Source: Combretum micranthum (lineage: Eukaryota > Streptophyta > Magnoliopsida > Myrtales > Combretaceae). From it: a stretch of 64,000 bases of DNA. A program made the translations under genes and the position numbers. Below the pieces are notes generated by a model. It was not told the DNA's origin. It made no database searches and saw only the letters and a list, made by a program, of their open reading frames with translations. The stretch lies in assembly GCA_024138025.1 (NCBI GenBank), contig JAMXBD010000404.1:930001-994000 (forward strand), given 5' to 3'. This document shows positions 1 through 13,300 of this stretch, one piece after another. Numbering within the stretch: position 1 is the first letter of the stretch; every line of letters begins with the position of its first letter.

Positions 1-497
1 AGGCATAAGATAAACAAAAGAAATAAGAACTGATCAGAAATGAGGACCTTGGAAATTTTGAAAAGGAAATCAAGTGTACTTAAGAATAAAGGACATACAT
101 CGTGTACGCTCCTAAGGAAATTTTGAGCTCATGGTACATTGAATCTTTTTGACGTACTAAAACAAATTGGAAGTTTTAGCTTATCATCTAATCTAGTCAT
201 CAAACCCGTTGGAAGTATATGGTATGTTCCATATTTCTATACGACGATTGATCAAAGAACTAGTTTTGGAGATAGAGCCAGTACTCTTAAAAGAGGATCT
301 TCCCTATAAGGAAGACCCAGTACAAATCTTTAGCCAAAAAGTTCAAAAATTAGGAAATAAGGAAATCAAGTAAGAGAAATCTTTTCCACGAGAAAGCAAC
401 ATATGGAACTTTGGATGAGATGCGACCCAAGTACCCAAGTTTGTTTGAAGCTGCAGATATGAATTTCCAAGTTTTCAGGACAAAACTTTCTTTAAGG
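1..497 (+). pseudogene. 3' end of chromovirus pol (integrase C-terminus and chromodomain), element A
   Basis: Decayed tail of a Ty3/gypsy polyprotein whose 5' part lies outside the window. It aligns by eye with the ends of elements B and C (around 26,650-26,997 and 36,900-37,254): the stretch reading EPVLLKEDLPY, then VQKLGNKEIK, then a degenerate chromodomain, then the ending that in C precedes the polypurine tract. Stops interrupt the frame, for example right after NKEIK and again before DATQVPK. In the family this domain tethers integrase to chromatin marks. It is dead as a gene and matters here because it fixes the orientation and identity of the following LTR as a 3' LTR. Confidence 0.75.
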
Positions 498-506
498 GGG
501 GTAGGT
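492..506 (+). other. Polypurine tract of element A
   Basis: Purine-rich run with a G6 core directly before the LTR's TGTA. The same tract precedes the 3' LTRs of B and C. It is the primer site for plus-strand DNA synthesis. Confidence 0.8.
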
Positions 507-1215
507 TGTAAACCCCCAAATTTTTAGAATCGATTTAGCTTAAAACCTTAATCTGAAAGTCAACCGAAATCCTAAAGTCAACAAAACCCTAGTTAGACGT
601 AATAGCCTAAGTCTAGTAATCCCGAATAAGCAACCCAAAGAAAGTAAGTAAGAGTTTAGTATATAGAATAGTGTGTAATTACCTAAGGAAGCCTAAAAAG
701 ATCAAATTAGCAAAACCGCAAATCGTTTTGAACCCGATCGGACAAAGTTCTTGAAAAACGTGTCCTAGGACTCAGAATAGTAAAAATATTCTGAATATAC
801 CGTTAAACTCGTAAAAATATAAGGATTTCAAAAATATCAGTTTTATAATTTTTCGGTAAGTAAAAATAACAAATATCGTAGTTATACGCATATTTTCTTA
901 CTACTTGTACTTTATTAGTCATATCTACTTTATATTACACTATTCATTACTATTCTACACTATTCTTTTATCTCTACTTTTTCTTACACCTACTCTTACA
1001 AACACCATAACCTATAACCTTTACTTTTTACCTTTCCCATAAACTTTATTTCACATCTACCTTACTTATTACTTTATTTAATCAACAAAAATACAAAAAA
1101 CTAAAACTCTCTCCCTCTCATACCTACATGGCCGGCGTGCCCCCTCCTACATCTCTCTCAGTTTTGTTTCATTTTTCTTTTATTTAAATCACTCAAAAAT
1201 CACTCCACATTTTCC

Positions 1216-1223
1216 TATAAATA
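1216..1223 (+). promoter_or_regulatory. TATA box of LTR A
   Basis: TATAAATA followed by a C/T-rich leader without ATG. The homologous box sits about 0.7 kb into LTRs B and C, which supports it as the retrotransposon promoter. Confidence 0.6.
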
Positions 1224-3240
1224 CCCCCCTCATCTTTTATTTCTTACACACAATTACTACTCACAAATTCTCTACAAAAACTCTCTCAAAACTCTCTCCA
1301 AATATCCTTCCAAAACCACTTTCTACCTACACAAAACTCATAACTACATAACACTCCAAAAACCTTCTTTAGGTAAACTTTTCTTATTATTTTCTTCTTC
1401 TCATGTCATGTAACTTTACATGACCATGGTGTGAGTTTCCAAAAAAAAAAAAAAAAAAAACTAAACGTTATAAAAGCCATACTATGTTCATATATTATTA
1501 TTGTTCATGAAAATCTATTTATGTTTATGTTGTTATTTTGTTCATATTATTGTTATTATATCTAAGTATTATTATGTATCTATATATATATATATATATA
1601 TTCTTTAGAGCATATAAGCTCACTTGCAATTTATTTATTTTCATGCAAAGCAATTTATTTATTTTTTGCTATTTTAAGACTAGTCTCTAGTCTTAGACTT
1701 GTCATCATCAAGTCAAAACAAATTTTCCTTTCTTTCATTTTATTTTCTTTTAGACCTAGTCTACTTCTTAGTCTCGGGAGCCTTAAAGAAGCTAAGACTC
1801 CCAATACTTGACTTTATTTATTATTTATGTTATTTTTGCTTGCTATTATTTCTCATAAATCATGTTCATTAAGATTGTTATCCAAATTTTTCAAGTTCTA
1901 AAAATAATTGATAAAAATGAGATTTTATCACTTAGGAATAAGTTTATATGAAATAAAATCTATGATTTAACAAAAAATAAAGTTATTCCTTTCCAAGTCA
2001 TTAAAAGAACTCACTACAATTTTAGAAACTACTTTTGTTTTGAAAAGTTTTTTTTTTAAAACCAATACTATATCACTTTGTTTTTCAAAAAGAAAATGAT
2101 TTTTGATACAAAAATGATTGCTATGGAAGCATAATATAAAGGAAACCTTATGAGGAAGGAATGAGAATTTTCAAATTAAGATCTTTTCAAACAAATGGTC
2201 AAGGAAAATTGTATAGAAAATAAATAGGAAAAATAACACTAATGTGGAGAATATAGAAAAGAAGAAAATTACTTTTCAAAAAGTCATCTAGGGAAAATAA
2301 TAAGTCAAACATAAAGTAATTCATTGAAAAAAAAAGAATTAAAATATTCATTTAAAAAGATTTACAAAATAGATCCTTGTAAACTATATTTTTCTAAACT
2401 CGTAATTGATATTGTTTACTCAAGAAACATGATTGGACAACAAACACTTGAGCATGAATAAATATGAGTTAAGTAGCTATAAAAAGGAAAATTTTCAACT
2501 ATATAGGATAACTAAGTAATTATCGAACAAATTTTGAATAATTTAAAGTTTGAAACAAAATTGTTTTGAGATAGAAAATTCGTGGTGAATCTGATCACCA
2601 CTGTTTTGGGGCCTAAATGGTTTGTTTTGATAAAAATAGTTTTAGAAATGGATAGATTTTTTCGAGTAGGTAGAAATCGGTATATTATATGCGCAATTCC
2701 GAGTTAAAATGACCAAATTATGGCCATTTTAAATTGGAATTTTCCTTTATACGAACCTTGACGTTCTCATGACATTGTTTTGTCAAATTTCAAGAATATC
2801 ATTAAGAAATACTCATTTTTGGTATTTTCTTTGGCTAGGTGATTCCGAGGAAGAATACCTATCCCCCGAGGACTATTTCGATTAAGAGGATTTTGTGAGC
2901 GACTCATTTGTGTAGAAGAATAGTCGACATGGCATCATGAGTTTATTTCCATAAAATGCTTTACTTGTTTGTGCTTGTAATTTAGTTGCATTATAATTAA
3001 GAAAGACAAATGGATATGTATGTAAAATAATTCTTTGAAAGAATCCTAAGAATATCGAGGCCAGAATTGATTCAATGTTTGTTTTAGTATAACACTTGAT
3101 TTGTATGAGATTCTTTGATCACCTGAAATCTGATAATAATAATGTTATGATACCATAAATAAATGGATTCATGCATATCATGAAGTGATTCATATTGCAT
3201 TGGGTTATTATCCTTGGGTGAGAACGATTATAGCTCAGGT

Positions 3241-3320
3241 CGAAAGCAACACTTGGCAGAGTAACCGAAAGCGATTGCTTGGCAACATGAAGGAAATGCT
3301 TGGCGGAAGATCCGAAAGTC
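3241..3320 (+). repeat. Degenerate minisatellite in U5 of LTR A
   Basis: Three to four imperfect copies of a unit containing CCGAAAG and CTTGGCA. LTRs B, C, D and G hold unrelated minisatellites at about the same distance from the LTR end. Confidence 0.5.
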
Positions 3321-3980
3321 AGGCTCAATTCAAGTAGACTTCATACGCTTAGCGATATTGATCGAAAGCATAAATCTTTTTAACTAAAACTACTTGTTTT
3401 AAGGTTACGTATCATCAAACCCCAAATGGAGGGCATAAATCCATTCAATATATAGTTCCCGAAAAACTATATGCCTTGTTTGCCCACGTGTATATTGCAT
3501 TTCATTTGTTTGCTTAAACAACTTGTTTGAATTTTTGTTACAAAAAGTTATTTATGGAAATAGTTCTCACTAAGGCTATTAGCTTATAGCCCTATAGATA
3601 TCTTTTGCTGTTCACATATTTGTGGTTGCGGCCACATGGGCCTGCAGCTAAGTATTTCCATTTTAGTTTAGGAATTTCAAGATAAAGTTAATGTTGGATA
3701 AGCTGTAGAAATGCTCTTGTAATAGATTTGTGACTAAGGAAAATGTCCCTAAGTTTTGTAAGATTATTGATATGAACAAATGAATATTATGATTCCTCTT
3801 TTCTTAATTTGTTATTATATCTTCTTAAGCTTCATAATTCCATGTATGGTCCTCTAAATTTGTGAGAGCACGCCTTACACTTAATATCAAAGCTTTTGGA
3901 TTGGTTAAGGTTGTCATACTTAAGCTTTAATATTGAGTATGGCGGATTGCTACGTTTAGGGTACCCCATGGAGCGTGACA

Positions 3981-5525
3981 AAATTCATCATGAAAGTGAC
4001 CTTTAAACCAATCTAAAAACTCCACATTTGTTCAACATTAAATGCAAATAATTCTAGCCAAGAATAAGTTGTATAGCAGCTGCAAGTTGGCCTCAACTTT
4101 ATTGTGGAAGCAGCCCCTGCACGAAAATCCAACTCTGATTTAGACAAAAATTATCGGCTTAGTTGAGTTAAATTTTTTTTCTTTTACCAAATAAGCACCA
4201 ATAGGAGACCTCTAAATGGACACCTCAAGCACCAACAATTAGCTAAAAATTAGACTAAAAAATCAGTCCAAAAAGCATGAAAAAATTGCAACACATATTG
4301 GAATTTTCTTGCCTCTGTTTTTGCACGAATTTCAACCCGATTTGTATGCAACTTGAGCTCCAAATTTACACCTATAAATGAAATTAATTAACTAGCAAAA
4401 AAATATAATTAATGTCCCTAAAAAACAGCCACAAATCTTATACAAAATTATCAAAAATCAACCTTAGAAATTTGTATGGAATTTTATCCAAAAATTCAAC
4501 AGATGATAATTTGTTTTTATCAAGTCCAAAACATCCTCTCTTGTGCTCTAATCTTAGTATAACCTTAGTACATAGATATAGGCTTAAGTTAGCTATAAAA
4601 CCAACTCAAAATCCCCACAAACACAATCTGAAAAGTGAGCTACAGTAGAGTTGCGAACAGCATCTTTTCCTTTGTCATTCATTCACTTGGACAACCTTCA
4701 AGGAGTTCTAAAACAAAGTATAACCCCTGTTTTGCTTCCTATATTTTATCTAAGTATCAAATACATCAAAACACCAATTCCATCCTTTAAAAAACATCAA
4801 AAGCCAAGCTAAATAGCTCTTGATTTGCCATAAACCAAGCTGAAATTCAAGCTCCACAAGATAAGAAATCTTAGTTAAAATTAGTTAAGTCCTAATACGT
4901 CTAAAACTCATTATCCAACCTTTGATATAGGTTTCATTCTTGCCAAGGAAGGGAGTTGGGTAACCTTATCTACATTAAACCAAGGTAACTCCTAATCTAA
5001 CATAAATTTCTTGTTACATTTTTGTATAGATATTAGGTTGAAACGAGTAGTATTAGAGAAGCTTATATGTTTGGGAAAAGTAGTTATTCCATTGATGAAT
5101 TCAACTAGATGAATTATTGTTGTAACAGAAATGCTTATATGTTGATGGCTAAGGAAACACCAACTTAGAAATGTTATAAACTTAAGTTTAGTAAATTCGG
5201 ATCTAAGAATGAAGGAGCCAAAACCATGCTCAAATTTCAACTAAACTAGCTCAAATTTATGTTTAATGCCCCTAGGACCTAATATGAACATAAAACTTGA
5301 TATAACAAGCCTTAAAGACATAAATAGAAGTCCTACATTACAAGAAAAATAATATGAAACAAATTGTTAAACGCTAACACATATTGATAATTTCATAAGT
5401 TGTGAATGGGTTAAGGAAATGGATAAAAGATTAGATAGTGAAATAAGATCCTCTAAATAATACAAATTCCAATTAAAGAGGGCAGATAAGGTTGACAAGC
5501 AAAGTAGAATAAATAAAAGACTACT
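3981..5525. other. Intergenic DNA with no recognised gene
   Basis: AT-rich sequence between LTR A and LTR G. I see no domain, RNA gene or clear repeat boundary. Short open frames (for example 4,412-4,648 plus, 4,992-5,240 minus) look like chance and have no recognisable motif. Its right end is host to LTR G, with target duplication CTACT at 5,521-5,525. It may contain the lost 5' part of LTR fragment H. Confidence 0.5.
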
Positions 5526-5539
5526 TGTCACGCCCCATA
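5526..5539 (-). mobile_element. Solo LTR G, left tip (3' end of the LTR)
   Basis: The first 14 bases, TGTCACGCCCCATA, are the reverse complement of an LTR end. The rest of the LTR continues at 10,338 after insertion of LTR F. The bases CCATA (5,535-5,539) became F's target duplication. Confidence 0.75.
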
Positions 5540-8500
5540 TGTAAGCCCCGGAAAATTCCAGTAAATAATTCCAAGATGAACTTCGAAAATAAACCCTAAA
5601 AATCACTCCAAATTAAAATCGAACTTTAAACGAGTCCTGAAATATAAACGAAAGTAAGAATTCATTAGTCTTGACAAAATCTAAAAATAAAACAAGGACT
5701 ACAAAGTCCTTAAGTCCAAAAACCATTACGTAAGATAAACTGCTTACCTAATCTATAATTCATAAAATCAGGATGAAAATAAAACACAGTGATAATTTGC
5801 TAAAAAGCTAGTTAATCTGTAACATGACAATTTGAAGGATCAGGAAATCACCAAAGGCCAATTCCATAATTAGGTTTTGGCACGATTAAGAAAACTTCAT
5901 CTGCCAATAATAAATATAGACTTTGGAAATTCCCCAAACGACCAGATTAATAATCCTAAGAGACGGAAATCACAATAAAGCCCTAACGATCAAATCAAAC
6001 TCTCAAGAATTATAGAACGAGTTAGAAACTGAAATCTCATAATCTCAAGAAGGAAGAATTCAAGAAACAAAATAACAAATTAGATAATCCTTAAAGTTAA
6101 CCAATTGTTCATAAAACCTTAACTCGAAGCAAAAATAAATTCGAAAAAAACAAAACTATGAAGATCCTTTTTCAAAGCAAATTATAAGAATCAAGGTTTC
6201 CCCAAAATCATTCCAAAGATCGATATTTGACTCAAACTCAAGAAAATCATATCCGGTAACCATTACCGATATAACTCCGGATATAATAATAATTCAATTC
6301 AAGATTTCCGAAAGCAATAAGAGATATTAAATACTTATAAAAATAAAATTTAAAATAAATTTCTCAAACTACATACGTTGTATAAATAGAAAATCTCAGT
6401 TTCCAATTTGGCAATACCTAAACCGGAAAGTCATCCGGAAACCCTAACCGGAATACAATAGCTTAAGTCCGGCAATCTAGCGCCCTTAACTCTAGAGGCC
6501 GAAAGATAGTTTAAATAAGTAGAATAGCTCGTAGTAATATAAGTTTGTTCACAAATATCAGATTGGTAAATTTTTGACCTATCTCGAACCCGTTCGGATA
6601 CAGACTTCGAAAAGCGTATCCCGGGGCTCGAGATATCAAAAATATACCATTAGTACCGTTAGACTCGTAATTCCGCGAGATTTCTAAATATATCAGTTAT
6701 ATAATTTTCCGGGTTATAAAAGTTACAGTTATAACCTTTTTATCGTATTTTCATTTCTACCGGTAATTGATTATTCTTTTGCACTATTCATTTTATCTCA
6801 TTACACAATTTTATTATTTATTATTATTATTATTATTCTTATTATTATTATTTTTATACCCTGGGTTTCCTAGTAATCAAGTAAACTTCGGAAACCGAAA
6901 AATGAAACCCTAAACCGGTTTAGTTCAAGCTTTGTGAGAAAGGGTTAGAAACCCAAAATTCTGGCTTTTCCTCGGTTTCCAAACAAGAAACTTTTATAAG
7001 CAAAATTAATTTAGGATATAGTTCTTGATTATATTTTAAACCAAGAAAAGATCAGATTTTGAGAAAATTCCAACTCCGGGTCATCCCGAGACCCATTATA
7101 GAAAAGCGTGCCCCGGAACTAGAATTTCAAAAATTTCTTTATGAATACTCATTTGAATCAAAATAAAATAAGGATTTCAAAAATATATTTTTCATAATTT
7201 TCCGGCTTATGAAAAATACAGTTATAGCCTTTTTATTCGTATTTCATTCTACCGGAAAATCAAATTGTCTTGTCAACTATTCCTCACTATTCAAAAAGTA
7301 CAACCTATGACTACCTATTAGCTACCCTACAAGTCTAACCCTTACCATCACTCAAATCAACCCCATTCTTCCATAACTTTTGTCCCTTAACTTCTCTTAC
7401 ACTCTTAACAATTTCACATCAAGTTAAATCAATCAAACTAAAGTAAAAATCAAACTTTTTCTCCCCCCCCCCCCCCCCCCCCTCCCCCCTCATGAATAGT
7501 GACCGACGTGAATAGTCCCCCCCCTCCATGCTTCAATTTGAAATTTTCTTCTTCTTTAACCTAAACCCACTTTATATTTAAGCCATATTTTCTCTCTCTT
7601 TCTTCATTCACTCATTTTCCAAACTTCACAAAGTGGAAAAGCTCTCAAAGTCCTCTCATTTTTCCCCTCTTGGCCGAAACATTACAAGCCCCCACACACA
7701 CACTCACAACTCCCATTTCTTCTTTTCATCCTCTATTTCTCTTCAAGTAAGTAAAGTTCCATCCTTTCCACTCATAAAACTTTGTTATGGCTAAGTGATT
7801 TTTGGATATTTCAACTCCATGTCCCCATGATCTTTTAGTAGGGACAATGAGATATCAAAACAAAAATCCCGAACCATTACAAAGTGGATCTAACTTTTAA
7901 AGAAGCTTTCATACCAAAAGCTTGATGTTCCTTCAACAAAAAGCGTTTTTAAACAAAGATCTTTTATAAAAATATAGTTTTTATGTTTTCAAAACTCATT
8001 TAAACATTTGATAAAGTAGATCCATCATATTACTACTCATGATCATGTAGGCATTTAAGGTTTCATTTCTATTTTGTGTTTATGTGCGTTAATAGTCTTT
8101 AATGCTTTTGTCTTTAGTAAATCACCTTCCTAGTATGTAGATCTATGGTTAGATAAGTTAATAAAGTCAAAAAGGAAAACACTTTTCAAAATATGAACTT
8201 GTGTAAATTCGGATCACTTTGAAAACCTAGGTCAAAAACACTTTTATCAACTTCTAAACATGTATTTTACAAGAGAAATGAAGCCTATGGTAATAGATAA
8301 TGTTTGGTAGTATTTTTCATGAGTCTAAATGAGATTTTTCTAAAGAAAATGTTGGAAATAAGAAATGAAGTCCATAGGAGTTTTGAGTTAAAAGTTATAA
8401 AAACCAAATTCGTAATAATGGATGTAGGGTTAGAAAACACTATTTTTTCTCCAACTTCAAAAATGATATTTTCTGAACAAATGAAGTCCTTAGGATATAT

Positions 8501-10332
8501 AATAGATACTTAAAGTTTCAAGTATAAAATATATTTTCCCTAAAGGAATCAACTTGAAAATGGACTTTTGTAAATTCGGATTTTGGAAACCCTATAGTAA
8601 AAGACCCACTAAAAGTTTATAATGTGAATTTTATTAAAGAAAAACCTTAGGATATAACTAATAAAGGTCAAAATTTCTTTAAACAAAGTGGAGTTTTTCT
8701 AAAGAAAATCCTTGTAAAATGTAGATGTGGTCAAGTGTAAGTAATTCACTTACTAGTCATTGGTAGAAAATGGTTTATAAGAAAAGTTTTTCAAATTCTT
8801 TAAATCTAAAAAGTTATAAGAACATAGAACCATTAAAGTTCACATCATGACATTCATGATAGGGAAAATCATTACCATTGCATTTAGTATCATTTTATAC
8901 ATAGGAATCTCAAATGCATTCATCAAAACGCATTTTTGGAATCAAGGAACCCGCTGTAACAGATCTGATCCCTCAATGAGGCTTAGATATTTTCAAAACT
9001 TGATTTAAACTTCGTATTTAGAAAGCTCTTCGAAGTAGATAGAAATCGATATAAAATTTGCGAGATTCCGAGTTAAAATGACTAAGTTATGGCCGTTTTA
9101 AGTTGGAATTCCCGCTTAGGACGCGAATTACGAATTTGATAAGTTCGTATGAAGTCGTTGGATTAGTTTGAGTTGAAATACTGATTAGAGTATTTCTTCC
9201 TTTTTAGTTATCCCGAGTTCGACGATTCCCTACCACCGATTATTATTACTAGAAGACCGTGATCCAATGGCTGAGTGAGTTTCTCCTTGTTTGTTACCAT
9301 GATTGTGCTTGTAATTAGTCGCATTAGAATTTTAGGAACAAGATAAAAATCGATAGAATGGGGATGGGATATAGATGAGACTGTGATGAATGTATGCCAA
9401 GGAATACTAAAGCATATCGAAACCACGATTTGATTGGAAACTGCATGGTTCATATTATTTATGTGTATGATATTGCCTGGTCACTCTAAAGAATGTATAA
9501 ATATTTTGACCTAAGCGAAAAGTAAATTGATCATGCATCGCATCGGACATTGCATTTGGTAGCGCTACTCCTACGCAGGTCGATCGGTATGGTCCGAGGA
9601 CTCGTTTGAGTAATGAGACCCGGTATCAGAGCTCATTCTCGGGTACTAAGGCGCATGTGATGCATCCTTGTATGAGCCTAGCCGACGAGTGCTAAGAGCC
9701 AGGGCTTGGGGACTAGCAGCGGTCGTGTAGACTCAATACCATTCCTAACCCAAGATACGGAGGGCGTAAATCCGTTCTGTGTGGGTTCCGGTTACCCATG
9801 CATAATTGCTTGCTCATGTGTTTGTTCATGCATAGCATATGATTGATTAATAACTTGTTTGTTATGGTACGGAATTAAGGGAATTCTCACTAAGCTAGTG
9901 TAGCTTATACCCCAATAGTTGTTTAAATGAGCAGGTTATTCCAAGAATGCTAAGTGGGGACCAAGATGGTTGAAGTCGAGAATGACTTCAGGATTCTGAC
10001 AAGATATAAGAATGCTTGAAGTTTTGACTAAGCTTTATGATTCGCCTTGTAATAGTTTTATGTAGTGAAGTCTTGGGATGAATGTAATTGAAGTTTGATG
10101 AACTGTATTTTGAAGTATAGTGTTTTGTATTTGGAGTATAGTGGATTGTATTTCCTTTACATTGTTACTCAATTGTATCAACATAAAATGTATCATTCCG
10201 ATTTGTCTCCTTTATGTGTTAGACGCCTTGTACATAGTATGGAAGCCTTCGCGTGACTGAGGTGGTCATTCTTAGGCTTTAATATTGTGTACGGCGGACT
10301 GCCACGTTTAGGGTACCCTTCGGGGCGTGACA
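5540..10332 (+). mobile_element. Solo LTR F, nested in LTR G
   Basis: A 4,793-bp LTR starting TGTAAGCCCC and ending GGGGCGTGACA, with exact 5-bp target duplication CCATA at 5,535-5,539 and 10,333-10,337. No internal region is present, so it is a solo LTR left by recombination between two LTRs. TATA-like TATATTTA lies at 7,573-7,580, a donor-like GTAAGT at 7,747 and an acceptor-like TTTTAG ending at 9,207. The 5' part seems internally duplicated: a block with a repeated phrase about 'gaacccgtt...cgtgccccgg' appears near 6,570-6,760 and again near 7,040-7,260, which explains why this LTR is about 1.3 kb longer than the others. A C20 run lies at 7,463-7,482. Confidence 0.85.
7463..7482 (+). repeat. 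Poly-C run
   Basis: Twenty consecutive C residues, followed by T and more C, inside LTR F just upstream of its TATA-like box. Such a tract could form a four-stranded structure; its length may also be a sequencing artefact. Confidence 0.8.
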
Positions 10333-10337
10333 CCATA

Positions 10338-13300
10338 GGGTATCCTAAACGTAACAGCCTGCCACATACTATATAAGACTCTCGAATTCCCTATCCGAGC
10401 CCTTCAAGTCTTATAGATGTAAACCGTCCCCTACGACAATAGAATACTCAGTCAATGAAGATAAATTTAATGATGGCATCACAGCCATAGATAATAAACC
10501 AAAAACACATAAATATATTTTACAAAGTCTAAGGGGCATTCCCCGCAAAATAATATCAAGTCCATTACAGTCATCCAGAGTCCTTTAGTTTCCAACGGAA
10601 ATCTAAACAAAAGCGAAGTAAACTTCTAAGGGAAACTCCTATCTCCGGTACCTAAGCTGTGGCTTGCTTCGGCCTAAGCCAAATGAACTCGTGCTACAAC
10701 AAATAAAAGCTATGGGGGCGTAAGCTAACTAGTTTAGTGAGTAAGAACTTCCATATCACAATAATTCATTCAAACAAGTGATTATTCAAGCAAATGGTAT
10801 GCATCAGACAAATGAGTTCAACAAACATATGACTAGCCGGAAATCATATGTGGATGGAATTGTGCCCTCCATCCTGGGTTAGCAGATTAACGAATCCTAC
10901 GGTACGACGTCGTTTAAGCTCACGGTCAACTGAATAATAATTCGTTTTATGGATCACGATTAACCAACAATTTCGTTTTATGGATCACGATTAACTAACA
11001 TATTCGTTTTATGGGTCACGAAAAACCAACAAATGCTAACGCTCCATCCCATCGTGATATGCATGAGTCCAATTATAATTGAGGTCAAATATGGATTATT
11101 CCAATTCTTTTAGGTGTCTAACAATTATTCGCAGATAATCAATATAACTTCTAACTAAACAAGCGGCAGCTTAACACTCGGTTTCGATATTCTTTAAATT
11201 CAACTTCACATATCAACAACAGATAAGTATATAATTCCCATATACCTCATCATGCATAATCATCTTTTTATCTTTGCCTAAACAACTAATGCCACTATCA
11301 ATACAATCACAAACAATAATTGAGAGCGGAAGTAGTACTCACTCGGCCATGGTTCGCCGGTCTTTTAGTAATAGTAGTCGGGTGGTAATGTACGTCTTGC
11401 TCGGGATCACGTACCAATTAAGAACAACCTAATAAAATCTCATCACTAACTAATTCAAGCTATGCATCTAAAACTACACAAAATCGGAATCTCGCTATTT
11501 GAAAGCTCCGACTAAAACGGCCATATCTTGATCATTTTAACTCGGAATTTCGCAAATTTTATATCGATCTCTATCTACTTCGAAAGATCTATCTATTTCT
11601 AGTATTATTTTCAAGTTTTGAAAACATTAAATCACGAACAGTGGAACAGATCTGTTCTGTAACTTTTCCAATTCCGAAAAATTGTTTCGCATTTGATAAA
11701 AATGTTCCTGGTTGATGATTCATGTATAGATGGTATATGAATGAATTCCTAATATGAATATCATGTAATGAGTCAATATATACATGTTTTGATGATCTTT
11801 GATTATGAACTCTTATGAACTTCTAATTAAAAGAACTCCATGATGATCACTTATACAAAGCTATTCTTTCCAACTTTACATTTCCTAGGTTTTTATGATT
11901 TTATTCTTAGAATTTACTTGTTATCTAAATAAAAATGAGTTCTCAATGTCTATACTAATTATAAGCTTTATTTATGCATAGAAATTCACATTTTTCATGG
12001 CAAATATGTTTTTGAACAAGCCTTTTACAAAAATCCGAATTTTGAAATTTTCCTTTTTCTTCGTTTCTTTATGAGAAAACTTGTTTAATGCATCAAAATT
12101 GAAGCTTCATTATATCTATTGTCTAAGGACTCCATTTGACTCATCAAACATGCCATCTAAGCTTGATACTAAGTGTTTTGTATGTCATCATCCTAAAATA
12201 CGAATTTGACTATTAATCACTATATCAATATTTTTCATTCTAATCTTCACTACTTGTTTTACATTTTTCTCATCCTAAACTCACTATAAGCTTATGAAAA
12301 TCATTCTTAACATCTATTACATATACCTTCCATTTTCTATGAAAAAAAGAGTTTTAAAAGTGGTTTTGGTGTTTTTAAAGTAGGGTTCCAAAATCATCCG
12401 AATTTTCAACTACATTTCTAACAAAATATTTTCTTTTTCAAGTTTCTTGTCTTCTATACATGAGATCTATCACCTAACATATCTATACATAAGCAAGGCT
12501 ACATTTTTATAATCATCAATGCATGAAAATCAAAATAATCATATGAATATAAATGTAGATGAAGATGTGAATGTCTAAACACTAGATCTACCAAATATCA
12601 TGCATGATTCATGAGTTTCATGGCATGAACATAAATATCTCTACAAGATTCCTACTTTACATGCATGAACAAGATAACATTGCGACAAAAACTCATTTAA
12701 TCTCTAGATCCACTTCTTGTGATGGCTTGATATTCTTGTACAAGTGTTTTCATGTCCCTAGCATATGCTCATTGGGATTAAATGTGAAAAACACATATGA
12801 ATAGATTTGCCATTACAAGATAAGGTAGGAATAAGGTTTAGAATCATCACCTAAGGAAGATTTAAAGATGAAATGAAGAGAGTTGAGTTGTGTGTGTGAG
12901 TGAGGGGGAGGGTGTCAACGGCACACAAGAGGGAGAGAAGAGAGGTTTTTACTTTGGTAAAAATTGGAACAAGTGAAAAATGAGGAGAGAGAGAAAAAGG
13001 AGCTTATATATGAATAGATTAGGGTTTTTAATTGAATAAAAAGCAAAGATAAAATCAAATGAGAGGGGGAATAAGGGGGAGTGGGGCGCCAGGCCATAAG
13101 GGGTGGGGGAGAGAGAGTTTGAATTTTTGACCAAATTTATATTTTATGTAATTAAAATGTAATAAATGTATATTAATAGGAAACAAAAATTCTTGGAAAA
13201 GAAAATTGTAATGAGTAGTTGTAAGGATATAAGTCTTTTGTTTGGCTTTTTTCCGGCAGATACAGACACTTTTTCAAACTTTTTTCTAACAATTATTTAT

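Larger units (their letters stand above)
507..3980 (+). mobile_element. 3' LTR of element A (Tekay/Del-like chromovirus)
   Basis: A 3,474-bp LTR starting TGTAAACC right after a polypurine tract and ending GAGCGTGACA, the same terminal block as the LTRs of B and C. A TATA box (TATAAATA) lies at 1216-1223, so U3 is about 0.7 kb and R-U5 about 2.7 kb. A splice-donor-like AG/GTAAAC is at 1371-1378 and an acceptor-like CTAG/GT at 2835-2840, followed by a short acidic reading frame ending YFD-stop (2839-2885). A run of A lies at 1442-1460 and an AT microsatellite near 1580-1600. The 5' LTR is outside the window, so the target duplication cannot be checked. Confidence 0.85.

Noticed and set aside
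3119..3328. Open frame on the minus strand in LTR A
   Set aside because: Lies inside the U5 minisatellite of an LTR, has no domain, and is not kept in other LTRs.
5526..10345. Reading F and G together as one complete element with facing LTRs
   Set aside because: The two LTRs are in opposite orientation and each has its own exact target duplication, so F is nested in G and no element lies between them.
10921..11040. Possible CRISPR-like array
   Set aside because: Plant nuclear LTR context, only three adjacent units without unique spacers; it is a minisatellite.
12915..13134. Serine- and leucine-rich minus-strand frames in LTR G
   Set aside because: They are the pyrimidine-rich leader and TATA region of the LTR read as protein.
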